Below are positions 14,119-16,456 of a DNA stretch of 16,456 bases, in pieces. This stretch comes from Clostridiales bacterium (GTDB lineage: Bacteria; Bacillota; Clostridia; Christensenellales; UBA3700), in NCBI GenBank assembly GCA_014799645.1, contig JAAVHQ010000009.1, positions 313,886 to 330,341 on the forward strand. The letters run 5' to 3'. The position numbers and the translations under genes were made by a program. The first letter of the stretch is position 1, and each line of letters begins with the position of its first letter. The notes beneath the pieces are model-generated. The model did no database searches and had not been told where the DNA came from. It saw only the letters and a list, made by a program, of their open reading frames with translations.

Positions 14119-15879
14119 TTATTCTCTATCTGCTTTATCCTCGACTACTTCTTCGACGGTGGCTTCTTCTTGAACAACCTCAACGTTTTCTTCCGCCTTA
14201 GGCTCTTCAGCCGCGCCTACCCACAAAGCCTCTGTTTCCGCATTTTCTTTTGCGATAGCGTCAGCCTCGGCAATAAACTCTCTTACTTTGTCTGCGCTCT
14301 CCCATCCGAGAATGTCAGCGACTTCTTTGTAAGTGCGCTCTTGAGTCTTGGGATCAACAAGCTTCAACTGAGCGACAAACTCGCCTGCTTCCGCCTCGTT
14401 CATAGTACCTGCGGCTTTCTTTCTTGCCATAACTCTCGAAACCGCTTCGACCTGTCTCTTTTCGGTAAAGGTATAGAAGAAAAGAGGAATAGCGCAAGCC
14501 GCCATGGAAAGTCCGCACAAAAGCGTCGTAGCCATCCAGTTGCCTTTTATTACTTGTTGGAAAGCATCGCTGTTGATGATTTCGGGCGTAATGTCCTTAA
14601 CTTCCATTTCGTCATAGCCGTAACTGCCGAGAACCATCAAAGTTACGAAAGCAGTCAAAGCCATACCGATTTTTGAAATAAGGGTCTGCATTGAGAAGCA
14701 AATACCCTCTGCTCTCTTACCCGTCTTGTCTTCGAGATAGTCAATCGAGTCTGCTATCATTGAATACGTAAGTATGTTACTGAATCCCGAAGGAATACCT
14801 GCAAGTATAATAATGATATAGAAGAAGATTTGCGCAACGGTACTTTGTCCGCTTGACTTCAAACCTATAAAATACAAAAGTACAAGTAAAGCTCCGCCTA
14901 TAAGGTGCGACCATATCCAAATGGTCTTTTTACCGAATTTCTTCGAAAGTACCGGAGTGAGCAATGATGCCGCAAGTCCGCCCGGTACGACAAGCAAGAA
15001 TATTACCGCCGCCAAACCTTCGTTGAGGAAGTTGTATTTTGCTACGTATACTGCAGTCGTCATATATATCGTACGAAGTCCGCCGAGTACACCTACCAAA
15101 ATCATAAGAAGTACCGGCTTATTCTTCGCAAGAAGCTTCAAATTCTCTTTAAGCGAAACAGAGTCCTTTTCCTCGTAAAATCTTTCTTTAGTATTCTTAA
15201 ATCCAAGCCAGAAAGTAGGAATTGCAATCAATACACTGACTATTGCTATTACAACGTACAACCACGGCAACATCTCTTTCGTGACCGGAAACATTTGCTT
15301 TTCCGGATCGGTATTAACTATTACAGGTATTGCGACCGATACGAGTCCGCTACCTACCGTGCAGAATAGACGCGCGATTGTCAAAAGCGTATTTCTCTTG
15401 TCAGTGTCCGAAGTCATTGAAGAAGCAAGACCCCAGTACGGTACGTCAACGGACGTGTACGCTATACCCCACAATAGATAGATTACCGTCGAATATGCAA
15501 ACTGCGCCTGAGCCGACCAATTGAAAGACGTAAACAAAAGCACGGTAAGCACTGCGATAGGTATCGGCGAGAAAATCAAATACGGACGCATCTTACCCCA
15601 CTTGCTGCGGGTCTTATCGACGAACGTACCCATTATCGGATCGTTGAAAGCGTCGAAAAGTCTTGCGGCGAGGAACATCCACGCAAGCCACAATGCTTGC
15701 ACGCCTGCAACTTCCGTCATATAAATCATGAAGAAAGTTGTGACTAATTGACAAATAATGTTTTGTCCAAGACCTGCTGTGGAATAAGACAAAACTTCTT
15801 TTGGTTGCATCTCTTCTTTCTTTGCCGGGTCTGTACCCATCATCTTGCAAAGAAATTTGTTTTCGTTGATTGAAGCCAT
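14119..15879 (-). CDS. GPH-family sugar:cation symporter with extended C-terminal tail
   Basis: A 586-residue transporter of the glycoside-pentoside-hexuronide:cation symporter family (MelB, LacS-like), MFS fold with about 12 hydrophobic segments up to residue 473. The loop DAFNDPIMGTFVDKTRS (about 66-84) matches the cation/sugar site signature with its paired Asp residues, and ADSIDYLEDKTGKRAEG (about 373-389) is the second family signature. The remaining 112 residues are hydrophilic and very acidic at the end. This tail does not look like the phosphotransferase IIA domain of LacS. Substrate cannot be read from sequence; galactosides are an inference from nearby galK and galT. AGGA stands five bases before the ATG. 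A promoter lies upstream, and dnaX follows after only eight bases. Confidence 0.9.
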   Translation of the reverse strand: MASINENKFLCKMMGTDPAKKEEMQPKEVLSYSTAGLGQNIICQLVTTFFMIYMTEVAGVQALWLAWMFLAARLFDAFNDPIMGTFVDKTRSKWGKMRPYLIFSPIPIAVLTVLLFTSFNWSAQAQFAYSTVIYLLWGIAYTSVDVPYWGLASSMTSDTDKRNTLLTIARLFCTVGSGLVSVAIPVIVNTDPEKQMFPVTKEMLPWLYVVIAIVSVLIAIPTFWLGFKNTKERFYEEKDSVSLKENLKLLAKNKPVLLMILVGVLGGLRTIYMTTAVYVAKYNFLNEGLAAVIFLLVVPGGLAASLLTPVLSKKFGKKTIWIWSHLIGGALLVLLYFIGLKSSGQSTVAQIFFYIIIILAGIPSGFSNILTYSMIADSIDYLEDKTGKRAEGICFSMQTLISKIGMALTAFVTLMVLGSYGYDEMEVKDITPEIINSDAFQQVIKGNWMATTLLCGLSMAACAIPLFFYTFTEKRQVEAVSRVMARKKAAGTMNEAEAGEFVAQLKLVDPKTQERTYKEVADILGWESADKVREFIAEADAIAKENAETEALWVGAAEEPKAEENVEVVQEEATVEEVVEDKADRE

Positions 15880-15897
15880 AATTTCCTTTCCCTTAAC

Positions 15898-15917
15898 GTA
15901 AATTTGATATTATTTAC
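15898..15917. promoter_or_regulatory. Palindrome between the GPH-gene promoter and its start
   Basis: GTAAAT (15898-15903) and ATTTAC (15912-15917) form a 20-bp inverted repeat with an 8-bp centre, lying just downstream of the -10 and before the ribosome site. It is a candidate operator for the sugar transporter. It does not resemble the TTGAAC palindromes of galT. AT-richness makes chance occurrence possible. Confidence 0.4.
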
Positions 15918-15926
15918 ATCGTATTT

Positions 15927-15955
15927 ATGATAACATATTTTGCCGTTTGGGTCAA
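15927..15955 (-). promoter_or_regulatory. Promoter of the GPH transporter-dnaX-ybaB-recR unit
   Basis: On the minus strand: TTGACC (15955-15950), a 17-bp spacer, and TATCAT (15932-15927). Both hexamers are one base off consensus. It lies about 48 bp before the ATG and is the only good promoter I see ahead of dnaX. Confidence 0.75.
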
Positions 15956-15997
15956 TGCCCTATTATAAAATTATTTCATAATTTAAGGAATAAGTAT

Positions 15998-16013
15998 TAA
16001 GTAATAGTGAAAA
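15998..16013 (+). repeat. Dispersed intergenic repeat, copy B
   Basis: TAAGTAATAGTGAAAA, identical to 11555-11570, preceded by AATAAGTAT and followed by AGTGACGG. As in copy A the repeat is followed directly by inverted-repeat DNA. Confidence 0.55.
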
Positions 16014-16016
16014 AGT

Positions 16017-16051
16017 GACGGATATCTTATCTTTGAAGCCGTCAAGATATC
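16017..16051. repeat. Two interlocked inverted repeats
   Basis: GATATCTT (16021-16028) pairs with AAGATATC (16044-16051), and GACGG (16017-16021) pairs with CCGTC (16039-16043). The two stems interleave, so they exclude each other or form a pseudoknot-like shape. They follow copy B of the dispersed repeat and lie about 120 bp before the toxin gene. Confidence 0.45.
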
Positions 16052-16120
16052 AGATTTTCGATCAATGACGACAAATTGCTCTGCATATTTTAGTCTAACA
16101 TTGTCAACAATATCAATCGT

Positions 16121-16146
16121 CTAATAAATCGCATACAATTTATTAG
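16121..16146 (+). promoter_or_regulatory. Perfect 9-bp hairpin or operator ahead of mazF
   Basis: CTAATAAAT (16121-16129) and ATTTATTAG (16138-16146) flank CGCATACA; with one bulged G the stem extends to GTC/GAC. It ends 24 bp before the start codon. A small palindrome ATTGTCAACAAT lies at 16100-16111. Either could be the autoregulatory site common to toxin genes. I see no convincing sigma-A promoter here. Confidence 0.5.
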
Positions 16147-16170
16147 GACTAACGCTTTGTGGAGTATATC

Positions 16171-16456
16171 ATGATAAAAAGAGGAGAACTTTATTACGCA
16201 GACCTTAGTCCGGTCGTAGGCAGTGAACAAGGCGGTATTCGCCCTGTACTCGTAGTGCAAAACGACGTGGGCAACAAATATAGCCCTACCGTCATTGCCG
16301 CCGCTGTTACAAGTCAGATAAATAAGGCTAAATTGCCCACTCACATCGAACTTTCTGCCAAAGAATACGGACTCCAAAAGGATTCTGTCGTTTTGCTGGA
16401 ACAAATTCGCACTTTGGATAAGAAGCGATTAAAAGACAAGATAGGCGAAGTGCCTA
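16171..16456 (+). CDS. mazF: MazF/EndoA-family endoribonuclease toxin (3' end cut by window)
   Basis: The visible 95 codons begin MIKRGELYYADLSPVVGSEQ and continue with GGIRPVLVVQND, a near match to Bacillus EndoA/NdoA. The conserved Arg of GGxRPVLV and the later KLPTHIE and LLEQIRTLDK segments are all present, so the enzyme looks intact. Family members cut single-stranded RNA at short motifs, UACAU in Bacillus and related toxins. The full protein should be about 115-120 residues, so some 20 are outside the window. GGAG stands six bases before the ATG. The usual antitoxin gene directly upstream is missing: the 291 bp back to the divergent transporter gene contain no open frame of antitoxin size. 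An antitoxin downstream cannot be excluded. Confidence 0.95.
   Translation, partial: MIKRGELYYADLSPVVGSEQGGIRPVLVVQNDVGNKYSPTVIAAAVTSQINKAKLPTHIELSAKEYGLQKDSVVLLEQIRTLDKKRLKDKIGEVP

Noticed and set aside
14119..14470. Phosphotransferase IIA domain at the transporter C-terminus
   Set aside because: The tail is about 112 residues and acidic, with no phospho-His IIA motif.

Overview
The window looks like chromosome from a low-to-mid GC Bacillota bacterium, most likely an uncultured member of the Clostridia. The reasons are an EndoA/MazF protein of the Bacillus type, a DivIVA-family protein, a type 2 (Firmicutes-style) GalT, a giant membrane-anchored Ig-like surface protein, GAGG-type ribosome sites and sigma-A promoters. 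There is no rRNA, tRNA, CRISPR array, transposase or phage gene in it. Most of it is ordinary core genome; the unusual material is in the intergenic regions and in the giant surface gene.

Layout. Bases 1-169 hold a strong rightward terminator for a gene outside the window. Bases 170-5098 (minus) encode a 1642-residue membrane protein: an N-terminal anchor, about eight Ig-like/MBG-type modules, transmembrane segments, coiled coil and a basic C-terminal domain. Upstream of it is an intergenic region with a 20-bp inverted repeat, a minus-strand terminator and a strong plus-strand promoter, followed by a DivIVA-family gene (minus). Next is a minus-strand unit galK-lgt-pncB (9684 down to 5907) with a good promoter at 9775-9803 and a terminator at 5840-5873. 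The galT gene runs the other way from 10013, so galK and galT are divergent across a 328-bp control region. That region has two palindromes of the form TTGAAC-N3-GTTCA(A/G) on the galT side. galT meets recR head-on at a bidirectional terminator (11581-11608).

The minus-strand run GPH-family sugar transporter, dnaX, ybaB, recR (15879 down to 11638) is packed with gaps of 1-21 bp. It joins a sugar:cation symporter to the conserved DNA replication and repair cluster. A good promoter at 15927-15955 serves it. Divergent from it, at the right edge, is a mazF/ndoA toxin gene cut by the window end and lacking an adjacent upstream antitoxin.

How it fits together. GalK makes galactose-1-phosphate and GalT exchanges it with UDP-glucose, so the two enzymes give the core of the Leloir pathway. 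The GPH transporter is a plausible galactoside importer about 4 kb away, but no galE, galM, galactosidase or gal regulator lies in the window. Lgt lipidates lipoproteins and PncB makes nicotinate mononucleotide; both appear to share the galK transcript. I did not find a clearly new defence or mobile system. The best leads are the twin gal-region palindromes, the two-armed repeat plus candidate small RNA upstream of the giant surface gene, the solitary MazF with a structured leader, and the sugar transporter fused into the dnaX operon.
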